From Pogona vitticeps (lineage: Eukaryota > Chordata > Lepidosauria > Squamata > Agamidae): a DNA stretch of 64,000 nucleotides. Each line of letters starts with the position of its first letter. Positions within the stretch are counted from its first letter, which is position 1. Location: the NCBI RefSeq assembly GCF_051106095.1, contig NC_135786.1:207261001-207325000 (forward strand), read 5' to 3'. A program made the translations under genes and the position numbers. The notes beneath the pieces were generated by a model. That model saw only the letters and a list, made by a program, of their open reading frames with translations. It was not told the DNA's origin and searched no databases. Below, piece by piece: positions 63,818-64,000 of the stretch.

Positions 63818-64000
63818 TTTATTTGCCCCAGATGCTTTTATACACTTCTGCACAGATCTTTGTCTTTAAACCCCAAAATACAAAGTGAGCATTGAAGACA
63901 ACAAGCACATGGAGACTGTGTGTTAACAGCATTAAAACAAAGAACTAGGTGGCACAGTGAAGAACAAAAGCAGCATTCTTCCCACTGGAAGAGCGGACAA
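63818..64000 (-). other. Possible 3' UTR end of a minus-strand gene beyond the window
   Basis: An AATAAA lies on the minus strand (tttatt at 63818-63823), with non-repetitive sequence to the right edge. In mammals SNX16 lies next to CHMP4C on the opposite strand, so this could be its terminal 3' UTR. No coding evidence, so this is inference only. Confidence 0.2.

Overview
The window is nuclear DNA from a vertebrate, most probably a squamate reptile (lizard or snake). The genes are split into short exons with GT-AG introns, and the intergenic DNA is crowded with decayed repeats of a squamate mix: BovB (RTE) 3' ends, tRNA-derived SINEs, L2-like and CR1 LINE pieces, hAT miniature elements and TA-flanked Tc1/mariner-type miniature elements. 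No species can be named from the sequence.

Three host genes are supported exon by exon, in the order of human 8q21.13. IMPA1 (inositol monophosphatase 1) runs on the minus strand, with seven coding exons in the window and its last exon beyond the left edge. ZFAND1 (a double AN1 zinc-finger protein) is complete on the minus strand: eight exons and 268 codons, the length of the human protein. CHMP4C (an ESCRT-III subunit) is complete on the plus strand: five exons and 218 codons, with a first intron of about 18 kb. SLC10A5, which lies between IMPA1 and ZFAND1 in mammals, is not seen. IMPA1 and ZFAND1 start at CpG-rich, TATA-less promoters with NRF1-type sites. CHMP4C starts in a CpG island with a GC box and a CACGTG E-box. 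A second CpG-rich block with two ETS sites lies inside ZFAND1 intron 1.

Layout: 1-7.6 kb IMPA1; 7.6-10.4 kb repeats and a predicted ZFAND1 3' UTR, with an unidentified exon-like frame on the plus strand; 10.4-16.9 kb ZFAND1; 17-18.5 kb LINE and SINE debris; 18.5-47.9 kb CHMP4C. The long CHMP4C introns hold a nearly full-length L2-like LINE with an uninterrupted 1009-codon frame (antisense to the gene), two decayed relatives, several miniature DNA transposons and a large inverted repeat. From 47.9 to 64 kb there is the CHMP4C 3' UTR followed by gene-poor DNA with more repeats. SNX16, expected next by synteny, is not visible as coding sequence.

The three genes act in separate processes (inositol phosphate recycling, stress-granule and proteasome quality control, membrane scission), so there is no operon-like cooperation. 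I found no new multi-gene system. The points most worth a second look are the missing Aurora-B-type insert in CHMP4C, a GC-AG intron in ZFAND1, a LINE tail directly against a CHMP4C splice donor, a mariner-type miniature element carrying three YY1-like motifs, a hammerhead-ribozyme-like fold in an inverted repeat, and two protein-like frames that I could not identify.
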